NCBI GenBank assembly: GCA_027017025.1
Contig: JALURH010000044.1
Span: 1-5,798 of the forward strand
Reading direction: 5' to 3'
Source: Thermofilaceae archaeon
Lineage (GTDB): Archaea; Thermoproteota; Thermoprotei; Thermofilales; Thermofilaceae
Length of the DNA: 5,798 nucleotides
Program-made: the position numbers and the translations under genes
Notes under the pieces: generated by a model
Told to the model about the DNA's origin: nothing
The model's database searches: none
The model's input: the letters and a program-made list of their open reading frames with translations, nothing else
Shown here: piece after piece, positions 1-5,777 of the stretch
How positions within the stretch are numbered: the stretch's first letter is position 1
Layout of the letters: each line of letters starts with the position of its first letter

Positions 1-399
1 GTAAAGCTCCAAGGGGGCAGGGTAGTTAAGTGTCGGAAATGTGGTTTAACTCTTGATAGGCAGTTATGCGGAGCAATAAACATCTACCTTAAGATGAAGG
101 GATTTCCTCCCTCTCCAAGCATTTTCTACCGTGCGGTGATTAAGCCTATGATCCCTCGGTGGAAGATGCAGATGAGGAGAGGGAGTGGGGTTGCCCCAAT
201 CGGGTGTGAGGCCAATGATATGTCCCCAATGAACCCAAGAGGCGGGCCGAGGCTGATGAACACCAAGGCGGATGTATATCCATCAACGACTACATCCGCC
301 AAACCCCGTATCTTAGGCTCTATAAGGCAGGATTATTTAAAAAGCCATTTCTCCTCCTTCATATTTAGTAGGCTTGCACTCTCATCTCCCCTTTCGTAG
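1..399 (+). CDS. tnpB: TnpB (IS200/IS605-type RNA-guided nuclease), C-terminal part
   Basis: The frame is open from base 1, so the N-terminal part lies outside the window. It begins near the end of the zinc ribbon: KCRKCG (residues 10-15 of the visible part) is the second Cys pair. LTLDRQLCGAINIYLKM follows, matching the last RuvC motif of the TnpB family, with D19 as the expected catalytic Asp. TnpB is known as an RNA-guided DNA nuclease of IS200/IS605 elements. A basic stretch (IPRWKMQMRRGSG, about 55-67) and a tail containing EANDMSPMNPRGG come next; a similar EAN..MNP tail occurs at 2054-2173. The stop at 397-399 lies beyond the probable right end of the element and 67 bases inside the convergent cofE gene. 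The last ~30 residues are therefore probably host-derived read-through. Whether the full protein is intact cannot be judged. Confidence 0.85.
   Translation, partial: VKLQGGRVVKCRKCGLTLDRQLCGAINIYLKMKGFPPSPSIFYRAVIKPMIPRWKMQMRRGSGVAPIGCEANDMSPMNPRGGPRLMNTKADVYPSTTTSAKPRILGSIRQDYLKSHFSSFIFSRLALSSPLS
267..300 (+). repeat. 10-bp hairpin at the right end of the TnpB element (possible omega-RNA stem)
   Basis: The arms ggcggatgta (267-276) and tacatccgcc (291-300) are perfect inverted repeats around a 14-base loop that includes tcaac. IS200/IS605 elements carry subterminal hairpins recognised by TnpA. The guide (omega) RNA of TnpB is made from this same 3' end of the gene. The position, at the tnpB 3' end and just 33 bases before the cofE stop, suits a right end. 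The exact element boundary is not visible, because the left end is outside the window. Confidence 0.55.
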
Positions 400-1112
400 A
401 CTAAACCTTTAATTATTGCCACTGGTATACCTTCATCACCATTACCTATAACCAACTCAGCTGCAGAGGCTATTTCGTCAGCTACAGCTACGCGTTTTAC
501 CCTCAATATGTATCCCTTTAGATCCCGTTTACCCCTATAGTCCTTAAATGGCTTTATACCAGCTAGGCCTATAGCCATATCTATATGCCCTTCTCTCAAT
601 GGTCTACCATAGGTGTCGGTAATTATTACCGCAACGTTCTTACCAGTGAGTTCCCTAATCCTCTTCCTAAGTTTCCTAGCCGACACATCTGGATCTTCTG
701 GGAGAAGAAGAACAGTATCACGTCTACCAGCTACGTTAGATACATCTACACCAGCATTAGCACATACAAGTCCATGTTTAGTCATAACAATTAGATGACC
801 TTTAACAGCTTTAACAACCTTAACTGATTCCCTAAGGACAACTTCCACTAAACGGGGATCCTTGCCGGTTACCTCAGCTAGCTTAAGAGCTTTAGCCGAA
901 GGAGTAACATTATTTAAGTCAACTATCCGTCCCTCAGCTTTAGAGACTATTTTTGATGCAATTACTATTATATCACCCTCATCTAGGCTAATATTATATT
1001 CATGTAGCCTATTTACGATGATTTCGGCTATATCGTCTCCAGGCTTAATCTCAGGCAACCCAGGTACCCCTATTATCCTTATACAGAGAGGAGTTCTATG
1101 CACAGAATACAC
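333..1112 (-). CDS. cofE: Coenzyme F420-0:L-glutamate ligase (gamma-glutamyl ligase)
   Basis: This cytosolic enzyme uses GTP and a divalent metal to add gamma-linked glutamate to F420-0, the last step of coenzyme F420 synthesis. Family hallmarks are all present (numbering from the longest frame): GLPEIKPGDD 18-27, SKIVSKAEGR 53-62, HGLVCANAGVD 113-123, TDTYGRP 165-171, REGHIDMAIGLAGIKPFKDYRG 173-194 and AVADEIASAAELVIG 209-223. D123, D166 and T167 fall where the family has metal ligands. The 259-residue length is normal for archaeal CofE. The longest frame starts at GTG (1112-1110). A second GTG at 1103-1101 is preferred, because a TATA-like box lies about 26 bases before it, giving a leaderless start and a 256-residue protein beginning MHRTPLCIRIIGV. 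The gene stands alone on its strand. The 3' end overlaps the run-on frame of the TnpB fragment. Confidence 0.93.
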   Translation of the reverse strand: MYSVHRTPLCIRIIGVPGLPEIKPGDDIAEIIVNRLHEYNISLDEGDIIVIASKIVSKAEGRIVDLNNVTPSAKALKLAEVTGKDPRLVEVVLRESVKVVKAVKGHLIVMTKHGLVCANAGVDVSNVAGRRDTVLLLPEDPDVSARKLRKRIRELTGKNVAVIITDTYGRPLREGHIDMAIGLAGIKPFKDYRGKRDLKGYILRVKRVAVADEIASAAELVIGNGDEGIPVAIIKGLVYERGDESASLLNMKEEKWLFK

Positions 1113-1125
1113 TCAGCATAGCGGG

Positions 1126-1133
1126 TATATGCT
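1126..1133 (-). promoter_or_regulatory. Possible TATA box for cofE
   Basis: Read on the - strand this is gcatatac, preceded by an A-rich stretch (aaaaa) like an archaeal BRE. Its centre is about 26 bases from the GTG at 1103, the usual archaeal TATA-to-start distance, which would make the transcript leaderless. The GTG at 1112 would be too close to the box to lie within the transcript. Confidence 0.4.
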
Positions 1134-1301
1134 GTTTTTGGTGGGGCTGGTTCATTTGGAGCTGGGTATGTGTGTTTCGAGGCTTCTCCACGAGAACATT
1201 ACTGTGTGTGCTTAAAGAGTGCTCCCACACATGTAGCCTTAAGCCTCATCACACCTCCGGAAAAGAAAAATACGGGAAAAGGATGTATTTTAGAAGTTGA
1301 G

Positions 1302-1306
1302 GGAGG
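1302..1306 (+). promoter_or_regulatory. Shine-Dalgarno site fixing the ECF S-component start
   Basis: GGAGG sits 5 bases before the ATG at 1312. This favours that ATG over the in-frame TTG at 1297, which lies upstream of the site. An A-rich stretch around 1261-1275 (aaaagaaaaatac) may hold the promoter, but no clean TATA box is visible. Confidence 0.75.
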
Positions 1307-1311
1307 TATAT

Positions 1312-1860
1312 ATGTCTACGAGGACTAGGGAGATAGCTTTAACAGCAGTTTATGCAGCGCTAGCCACGATCCTAGAATTTCTCCCAATCGATGTGCCATT
1401 CCCGCTTTTTCCTAAACTAACGATAGATATTACTGGCGTCCCGCTTCTCTTAGCTCTCTATACGGTGGGGCTTAGATCATCTACGGCGGCAACAGTAATA
1501 ACTGGTGTAGTGATAGCTCTGCCTAGGCCGCCATTTAAGGGTCCTAACCCCTATGGAGCTTTCTTTAAGGCGTCTGCCGAGTTAGCCACAATAGTTGGTA
1601 TATATTTCTTGAAGAGATACTGGAAGGGGAAAGAAAGTAGAATGCTTTATCTTTCAATTATTGGTGGGAGTGCTTCGAGGTCCGCTATTATGGCTGTAGT
1701 GAATTACGTATTCCTACCTGTATTCTATTCACTACCTATGGGCATAGTCATCTCTATAATACCTATTACAATAGTGTTTAACGTTATACAAGCTGTTATT
1801 AACATTGTTGTAGCATATTTCGTTCTAGTAGCTCTCAGGAAAAGGATTCCTCAACTCTAA
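1312..1860 (+). CDS. ECF-type transporter substrate-binding (S) membrane component
   Basis: A 182-residue, very hydrophobic protein with a short basic N-terminus (MSTRTREIALTAVYAALATI) and about six predicted membrane segments (roughly 8-25, 42-57, 58-72, 88-103, 112-138, 143-176), ending in basic LRKRIPQL. This is the size and layout of S components of energy-coupling factor importers, which bind a vitamin and pair with EcfT and two ATPases. KLTIDITGVPLLLALYTVGL (35-54), followed by PYGAFFKASAELATIVG (80-96), resembles the pattern of the RibU-like (riboflavin) group (L..DFSDIPALI...G and a GELANF-like helix). The substrate is not established. No EcfA or EcfT gene lies nearby, so it probably shares a module encoded elsewhere. 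The ATG at 1312 is chosen for its GGAGG site. The gene diverges from cofE and is followed by a T-run. Confidence 0.8.
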   Translation: MSTRTREIALTAVYAALATILEFLPIDVPFPLFPKLTIDITGVPLLLALYTVGLRSSTAATVITGVVIALPRPPFKGPNPYGAFFKASAELATIVGIYFLKRYWKGKESRMLYLSIIGGSASRSAIMAVVNYVFLPVFYSLPMGIVISIIPITIVFNVIQAVINIVVAYFVLVALRKRIPQL

Positions 1861-1880
1861 CTTAAATAGCTTAATAACAC

Positions 1881-1888
1881 TTTAAGTA
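1881..1888 (+). promoter_or_regulatory. TATA box of the broken C69 peptidase gene
   Basis: tttaagta is centred about 25 bases before the ATG at 1909, the spacing expected for a leaderless archaeal transcript, and no ribosome-binding site precedes that ATG. It appears to be the original promoter, kept although the gene is broken, so transcription into the scar is possible. Confidence 0.5.
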
Positions 1889-1893
1889 CTAAA

Positions 1894-1899
1894 TTTTTT
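1894..1899 (+). terminator. Possible T-run terminator of the ECF gene
   Basis: Six consecutive T residues lie 34 bases after the transporter stop codon. Archaeal RNA polymerase can terminate on such runs without a hairpin. It also lies between the TATA box and start of the peptidase remnant, so it may be incidental. Confidence 0.35.
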
Positions 1900-1908
1900 G
1901 ACTACGCT

Positions 1909-2028
1909 ATGTGTGACACCTTAGTTGCCTTAGGTAACTCGACCAAGAATAAGACTGTTCTATTCGCAAAAAATAGTGATAGAGAGCCTAATGAAGCTCA
2001 GATACTTGAATACTACCGTTCTCCCTAA
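1909..2028 (+). pseudogene. N-terminal fragment of a family C69 (secernin/dipeptidase-like) peptidase
   Basis: Translation from the ATG gives MCDTLVALGNSTKNKTVLFA, then KNSDREPNEAQILEYY, then RSP and a stop. MCDT.VALG..T..G.V.FAKNSDREPNEAQ is the N-terminal signature of family C69; Cys2 is the nucleophile exposed by loss of Met in that N-terminal-nucleophile family. Intact members have several hundred residues, whereas this frame has 39. Homology ends after EYY at about base 2016, and RSP-stop is foreign sequence. The continuation of the same protein is found on the opposite strand at 2271-2384. The N-terminal codons are undamaged, so the disruption may be fairly recent. The frame is shorter than the usual ORF cutoff but the match is distinctive. 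Confidence 0.85.
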
Positions 2029-2053
2029 CCGTGTCTTCATGTATTGAGCTGTG

Positions 2054-2173
2054 TTAAATGGTATTTGGCACGGTTGGGTTTATTACGGCTCTAGTATCTT
2101 TCCGACTACCCTGTGGGAGCTTTGCTCCCCTCAGGTAATTGGGGTTCATCCAGGATTCATTAGCCTCACTTAT
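2054..2173 (-). mobile_element. Remnant of a second TnpB C-terminal tail (IS200/IS605 right end)
   Basis: The - strand holds a 39-codon open stretch reading ISEANESWMNPNYLRGAKLP, then QGSRKDTRAVINPTVPNTI and a stop. It resembles the tail of the TnpB at the start of the window: EANES.MNP here against EANDMSPMNP there, followed in both by a basic, Gly-rich stretch. No zinc ribbon or RuvC motif is left upstream, where degraded C69 sequence begins instead. A strong hairpin lies inside the stretch, as expected for an element right end or omega-RNA scaffold. The assignment rests on a short match and on memory of archaeal TnpB tails. Confidence 0.45.
2110..2135. repeat. Strong hairpin with a 3-base loop
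   Basis: The inner arms gggagc (2115-2120) and gctccc (2124-2129) enclose ttt. An outer cctg (2110-2113) pairs with cagg (2132-2135) across a small asymmetric bulge. It lies inside the second TnpB-tail remnant, so an IS right-end or omega-RNA stem is the likeliest origin. A terminator is less likely, as no T-run follows on either strand. Confidence 0.6.
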
Positions 2174-2270
2174 TCATCGACTTCAAAGCCCAGATAAAAT
2201 ATATGTAAGAACATCTATAAGCCTCATAACATAAAAAGATACAGACTAATACAAAAAGCTATAATTCAAT

Positions 2271-2384
2271 GTTTTCAGCCCACATCTAAAAAGGCCTGGA
2301 GATAAGTATAGCATATGTCTCCTTTACTTGTGGAAGCTCTATGTAGGTACACTTAACAGTTTCTTCATCATGCCTAGTCCTCGG
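2271..2384 (-). pseudogene. Second fragment of the C69 peptidase, in reverse orientation
   Basis: Read on the - strand it gives PRTRHDEETVKCTYIELPQV, then KETYAILISRPF, a stop, then MWAEN. This follows the family pattern ...P.R.H..G.KVKCTYIE..QV..TYAV.ISRPFWMWGAEMG directly after the LEYY where the + strand fragment stops. The TAG at 2288-2286 replaces the conserved Trp codon TGG, and a conserved Gly before AE is missing, so the piece is decayed. After AEN the similarity is lost and stops appear. The rest of the gene is absent from the window. Confidence 0.75.
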
Positions 2385-2411
2385 GGTAAATAACCAAGCT
2401 GGAGTAAAGCT

Positions 2412-3347
2412 TTAGCTGTATCCCATCGATTTCAGAGCTACGAGATAGGCTTCATAGATGCTTCTAGCAGCTTTCTCTATCAACTTTTTCTCCCCTGCAG
2501 TAAGCTTGTCGTAGAACGTGTACCCAAGTTTCCACCCAACTTTTTGTGGAATACCGACATTTACCTCAATAGGTATGTTACTAAATTTAGCTGGAGAAGC
2601 TATACTCAACACATGTCCGGTATTGAGAGCTACTGCTCTAATGATATCGCGGAAAGCGGACGCTGGACCATAGAGCGTTGCCCCCAAGTTAGCTATAATC
2701 TTCCTAGCTACTTCCCTTACAGAATTTTCAATAGCATCTTTACTAACCTTAATCCCCTCCTTTTTAATATACTCTTCAAATTTTATCCCATTAATTGACG
2801 TTAGAGACCACAGGAAAACTGATCTAGGGCCATGCTCCCCGCCCACATATGCCTCAACAGAGGATACAGGGACTTTGAGTATTTTAGCTATCTCAGACCT
2901 AAACCGTACACTATCTAGGTGTGTACCAGTACTTATAACGTACCTAGCTCCAGTAACCTGCTTAAATAGTGTAGCCATAGCGTCAACAGGGTTAGTAACA
3001 ATAACGTATCTTGCTTCCCTATTATGGGGATAAATCTCCCTAGCTATCGACGCAACGATCCCACCATTTACTCCAGCTAGGTCTCGCCTAGTCATGTCAG
3101 CTGTTCTCGGTTTACCGGCAACTATGATCACTATATCAGCTCCCGAAACCTCACTGGATCTTTCATGCGAGTAGAAGGTTATGTCACGACCTAAACTAGC
3201 GGCTACATGCCTCAATTCTTCTTCAAGAGTCTTAGCTAACCCGGGTTTTATATCGACTAGAGAGATTTCATCGATATACCACTCGTGTACTAGCGTATAG
3301 GCTATGACGCTTCCAAGCCTTCCAGCCCCAACTATAGCTAGATGCAT
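2412..3347 (-). CDS. mdh: Malate dehydrogenase (LDH/MDH superfamily)
   Basis: A cytosolic enzyme interconverting malate and oxaloacetate with NAD(P). The N-terminal Rossmann fold shows GAGRLG (7-12), with D32 at the end of the second strand, which usually favours NAD. The substrate loop AGKPRTADMTRRDL (77-90) has Arg at 81, where lactate dehydrogenases have Gln; this supports malate/oxaloacetate. R87 is the loop Arg, VTNPVD has N119, LDSVRFR has D145 and R148, and GEHG has H172, so the catalytic set is complete. The 311-residue length is normal. The ATG at 3347 has a GGTGA site 6 bases away that overlaps the stop of the upstream malic enzyme gene, with only 6 bases between the genes. This indicates translation from one transcript. 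The stop lies about 27 bases from the inversion scar, but the C-terminus looks complete. Confidence 0.93.
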   Translation of the reverse strand: MHLAIVGAGRLGSVIAYTLVHEWYIDEISLVDIKPGLAKTLEEELRHVAASLGRDITFYSHERSSEVSGADIVIIVAGKPRTADMTRRDLAGVNGGIVASIAREIYPHNREARYVIVTNPVDAMATLFKQVTGARYVISTGTHLDSVRFRSEIAKILKVPVSSVEAYVGGEHGPRSVFLWSLTSINGIKFEEYIKKEGIKVSKDAIENSVREVARKIIANLGATLYGPASAFRDIIRAVALNTGHVLSIASPAKFSNIPIEVNVGIPQKVGWKLGYTFYDKLTAGEKKLIEKAARSIYEAYLVALKSMGYS

Positions 3348-3353
3348 CTATCC

Positions 3354-3358
3354 TCACC
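3354..3358 (-). promoter_or_regulatory. mdh ribosome-binding site overlapping the malic enzyme stop codon
   Basis: GGTGA on the - strand includes the TGA stop of the malic enzyme gene and lies 6 bases before the mdh ATG. The arrangement suggests translational coupling of the two genes. Confidence 0.7.
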
Positions 3359-4691
3359 CAATTTTCTCTAACTCTGGGGAGACAATAATTACGTTACTCC
3401 TAGTTAAGATCTCTAATATCTCCCGTGTCTGAGATATTATTTTCCAAGCATTATTGTACTCCTCCTCCCACGAGAGCTTCAGCCTAGCTACACCTTCACT
3501 ACATGCTTTAGATGCTGTTGCAGCAGCCACCCTGGGATAAACCTCCCAATCAGTCATTTTCGGAACAATATAGTCCTCCCGCAACCCCTTCTCCTCAGTG
3601 TACCTAGCTAATTCCTTAGCTGCCTCTATAACCATACCATCAGTTATCTTCTTGCTCCTAACGTCTAGCGCCCCTCTGAAAACGGAGGGGAAAATCAGGC
3701 TGTTATTAACTTGGTTAGGGAAATCTGATCTCCCAGTTGCCACTACCTTTGCTCCAGCCTCCTTGGCGTCCCACGGCCATATTTCTGGATCAGGGTTTGC
3801 TAACGCAAAAACTATAGGGTCCTCAGCCATCTTCTTGACCCATTCTTTCCTTATTAACCCGGGTTGAGGCTTTGATGCAGAGATTAATACGTCGCACCCC
3901 TCCACAGCTTCTGGTATGCCACCTATTCTTCCTTCACGGTTAGTATTCATAGCTATCCAATATTTCCAGGGATTATTTTTCTCCAGGTATTCTATGTCCC
4001 TCCTCCCAGGGTGCAGTATTCCCTTGCTATCAACTACAACAAAGTTACCTGGGTCTGCGCCAGCCGAGATGAGTAAGCGTACTATAGCTATGTTAGCTGC
4101 ACCAGCACCCACGAAGGCTATCTTAGAGCCCCTTAATTTCCTACCTGTAAGTTTTAGTGCATTAATTAGCGCTGCTAGGGTGACACCAGCTGTTCCCTGC
4201 TGATCATCGTGCCAAACAGGGATATCTAGTTCTTCTCTAAGTTTATCCAGTAGGAAGAAACATTTAGGTGACTCTATATCCTCGAGGTTTATGCCAGCGA
4301 AGCCGGGCTTAACCCACTTTACGAACTCCACTATCTTGTCAACATCTTTTACTGCGATAGGTAGGGGGATTGCGTCAACACCACCCAGGTATTTAAAGAG
4401 TAGAGCTTTTCCCTCCATAACAGCCATAGCAGCTTCCGGACCTATGTTTCCTAGGCCTAAGACACGTGTACCATCAGTTATGATAGCAACTGTATTCCAT
4501 CGCCACGTTAGCTCGAAGGATAGGTTGGGGTCTCTAGATATAGCCTTTGAGACCTGTGCTACGCCGGGAGTGTACCATATGGCGAAATCTTTAGCCGAGC
4601 GTACTGGGACTCGAACAAAGGTAGATATCTTTCCTCTATAGTAGCGTGCGAGACTAACAGCTAATTTACCGTAATCAACCTCTTCGCCCAA
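3354..4691 (-). CDS. Malic enzyme (malate dehydrogenase, oxaloacetate-decarboxylating), MaeB-like without phosphotransacetylase domain
   Basis: Oxidatively decarboxylates malate to pyruvate and CO2 with NAD(P)+ and a divalent metal. Visible motifs: WYTPGVA (39-45, Tyr40 general acid), TDGTRVLGLGNIGPEAAM (72-89), EGKALLFK (93-100, Lys95), NLEDIESPKCF (135-145, with metal ligands E137/D138), HDDQQGTA (161-168, metal ligand among D162/D163), nucleotide loop GAGAAN (195-200), and ATGRSDFPNQVNN (318-330) with FPSVFRGALDVR (334-345). At 445 residues it has the core plus a C-terminal helical extension, but not the phosphotransacetylase domain of long MaeB. The start is TTG at 4691, with GGTG 8 bases upstream (4703-4700); no in-frame ATG or GTG precedes it after the upstream gene's stop. 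It sits 6 bases before mdh. D221 after the second strand hints at NAD use, but cofactor choice is inference. Confidence 0.93.
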   Translation of the reverse strand: MGEEVDYGKLAVSLARYYRGKISTFVRVPVRSAKDFAIWYTPGVAQVSKAISRDPNLSFELTWRWNTVAIITDGTRVLGLGNIGPEAAMAVMEGKALLFKYLGGVDAIPLPIAVKDVDKIVEFVKWVKPGFAGINLEDIESPKCFFLLDKLREELDIPVWHDDQQGTAGVTLAALINALKLTGRKLRGSKIAFVGAGAANIAIVRLLISAGADPGNFVVVDSKGILHPGRRDIEYLEKNNPWKYWIAMNTNREGRIGGIPEAVEGCDVLISASKPQPGLIRKEWVKKMAEDPIVFALANPDPEIWPWDAKEAGAKVVATGRSDFPNQVNNSLIFPSVFRGALDVRSKKITDGMVIEAAKELARYTEEKGLREDYIVPKMTDWEVYPRVAAATASKACSEGVARLKLSWEEEYNNAWKIISQTREILEILTRSNVIIVSPELEKIG

Positions 4692-4699
4692 TGTGAGAA

Positions 4700-4703
4700 C
4701 ACC
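4700..4703 (-). promoter_or_regulatory. Ribosome-binding site for the TTG start of malic enzyme
   Basis: GGTG lies 8 bases before the TTG at 4691 and matches the archaeal 16S 3' end. It supports this non-ATG start within the 45-base gap. A weak TATA-like tttaag on the - strand near 4726-4731 could give an extra promoter, but is not convincing. Confidence 0.45.
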
Positions 4704-4736
4704 ACATATACTTAGGGTACCGAGACTTAAACAATT

Positions 4737-5735
4737 TCAGCGTTTATTACTCCATAGCCTCATAAGCTCGTCCTCTACATACCCCTCTACCTGCTCTATT
4801 CTTCCACTAGATCTATAAACAATTACTCCAGTGCCTCTCTCCACCTCCCCAACTATTGTAGACTCAATACCCTTCTCCCTCAGAATATCCCGAGCTACCT
4901 GCGCTCTCTCCCTCGGTAACGTAGCCAGGAGGACGCCCGAGCTTATCAGTTTCAACGGGTCTACTCTAAGAGCTTCACAGAACTTCTTTGTTTCAGGCCT
5001 TATAGGAATCTTCTCCTCCCATACCTTCATACATACTCCTGAGGTATAGGCTATTTCGGCTAATCCGCCAAGTACACCCCCCTCCGTTGGATCATGCATA
5101 GAGTTAACTCCTATTCTAGCTAGGGTAAGTGCCTCCTCTACAACGCTAATTTCCCTCACAAATTTTTGTGCAGCCAGGATCTCTTCTTCTGAAACACCCT
5201 GTTTAGTTAACTCATCTACAAAATCTGTTGCTAGTATAGAGGTGCCTTCTAGACCAGCGCTTTTAGTCATTAATATAGCATCACCTGGCTTTGCTCCCCG
5301 AGTAAAAATAGGCTCTTCTACAATTAGGGGGCCGATAGCTGTCGTTACGATTATAGGTCTACTTAACCCCGGTGTATACTCGCTGTGCCCACCTATGATC
5401 ATTACCCCAAGCTTCTTTGCGGCTGTATCTATCTGCTTAGTTATCTCATCTAGCTCTTCGTCGCTGAAACCCTCTGGGAGGAGTAAAACAGATACTAGCC
5501 ATCTAGGTTTAGCACCGATAACAGCTATATCGTTCGCAGCTATATTTACCGAGAGCCACCCAGCTAGCTCAGACGCCCCTGTTATTGGATCAGCGTGTAC
5601 AGCTACTAGCTTACCATCGAAGACTATGATAGCTGAGTCCTCGCCATATGATGGACCAATAATTACGTTTGGGTCTCTCCTACCTACTCTACTGAAAATA
5701 TATTTCTCCAGCTTATTTGGTGGGAGTTTAACCAT
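4737..5735 (-). CDS. AIR synthase-related protein, HypE-like
   Basis: Belongs to the PurM/ThiL/SelD/HypE ATP-binding superfamily, nearest to HypE. The N-terminal half shows GPSYGEDSAII (27-37), VAVHADPITGASELAGWLSVNIAANDIAVIGAKP (44-77) and IIGGHSEYTPG (113-123). The second half has FTRGAKPGDAILMTKSAGLEGTSILA (144-169), MHDPTEGGVLGGLAEIA (213-229) and LISSGVLLATLP (263-274). The 332-residue length fits. True HypE, which converts carbamoyl to cyanide for the NiFe-hydrogenase centre, ends in a Cys (PRIC-like tail); this protein ends LMRLWSNKR, with no C-terminal Cys. No other hyp or hydrogenase genes are present. It is probably one of the archaeal HypE-like paralogues of unknown function, using ATP to activate an unidentified substrate. 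It starts at ATG 5735 and lies 45 bases upstream of malic enzyme, so co-transcription is possible. Confidence 0.85.
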   Translation of the reverse strand: MVKLPPNKLEKYIFSRVGRRDPNVIIGPSYGEDSAIIVFDGKLVAVHADPITGASELAGWLSVNIAANDIAVIGAKPRWLVSVLLLPEGFSDEELDEITKQIDTAAKKLGVMIIGGHSEYTPGLSRPIIVTTAIGPLIVEEPIFTRGAKPGDAILMTKSAGLEGTSILATDFVDELTKQGVSEEEILAAQKFVREISVVEEALTLARIGVNSMHDPTEGGVLGGLAEIAYTSGVCMKVWEEKIPIRPETKKFCEALRVDPLKLISSGVLLATLPRERAQVARDILREKGIESTIVGEVERGTGVIVYRSSGRIEQVEGYVEDELMRLWSNKR

Positions 5736-5769
5736 TATCTTCTACCCAAGAAATAGTTATGTAGGAGGA

Positions 5770-5777
5770 ATATAATC
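5770..5777 (-). promoter_or_regulatory. Possible TATA box for the HypE-like gene (and operon)
   Basis: The - strand reads agattatatt here, an archaeal TATA-like sequence about 38 bases before the ATG. Transcription would begin near 5747, leaving a leader of about 12 bases with a weak gggt site. Confidence 0.4.

Larger units (their letters stand above)
2017..2384. other. Probable inverted block inside the former C69 peptidase gene
   Basis: Flipping this block joins the codons GAA TAC TAC (ending at 2016) to CCG AGG ACT on the - strand (starting at 2384). It restores ...AQILEYY-PRTRHDEE... in one frame. Short inverted matches lie at the two edges (tacc at 2014-2017, ggta at 2385-2388), so exact breakpoints are uncertain by a few bases. 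The block contains the second peptidase piece, an AT-rich unrecognised stretch (about 2174-2270) and a TnpB-tail remnant. Apart from these I see nothing else in the 1861-2411 gap. Confidence 0.6.

Noticed and set aside
1168..1247. Two crossing 7-bp inverted repeats (atgtgtg 1168-1174 with cacacat 1226-1232; gaggctt 1179-1185 with aagcctc 1241-1247) that could form a pseudoknot, suggesting a riboswitch upstream of the ECF gene.
   Set aside because: About one 7-bp inverted repeat is expected by chance in a stretch this long. No known riboswitch core is recognisable, and the likely transcript start lies downstream of it.
1297..1311. TTG at 1297 as the start of the ECF component, adding MREVY.
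   Set aside because: The GGAGG at 1302-1306 lies downstream of this TTG and is correctly spaced for the ATG at 1312.
2110..2135. The strong hairpin as a bacterial-type intrinsic terminator for the ECF or mdh genes.
   Set aside because: No T-run follows on either strand, it is distant from both stops, and it sits within the TnpB-tail remnant, which explains it better.
3598..4641. Long open frames on the + strand opposite malic enzyme (89, 95 and 116 codons) and similar ones opposite cofE and the HypE-like gene.
   Set aside because: They are antisense shadows of well-supported conserved genes, show no recognisable domains, and have no ribosome-binding sites.
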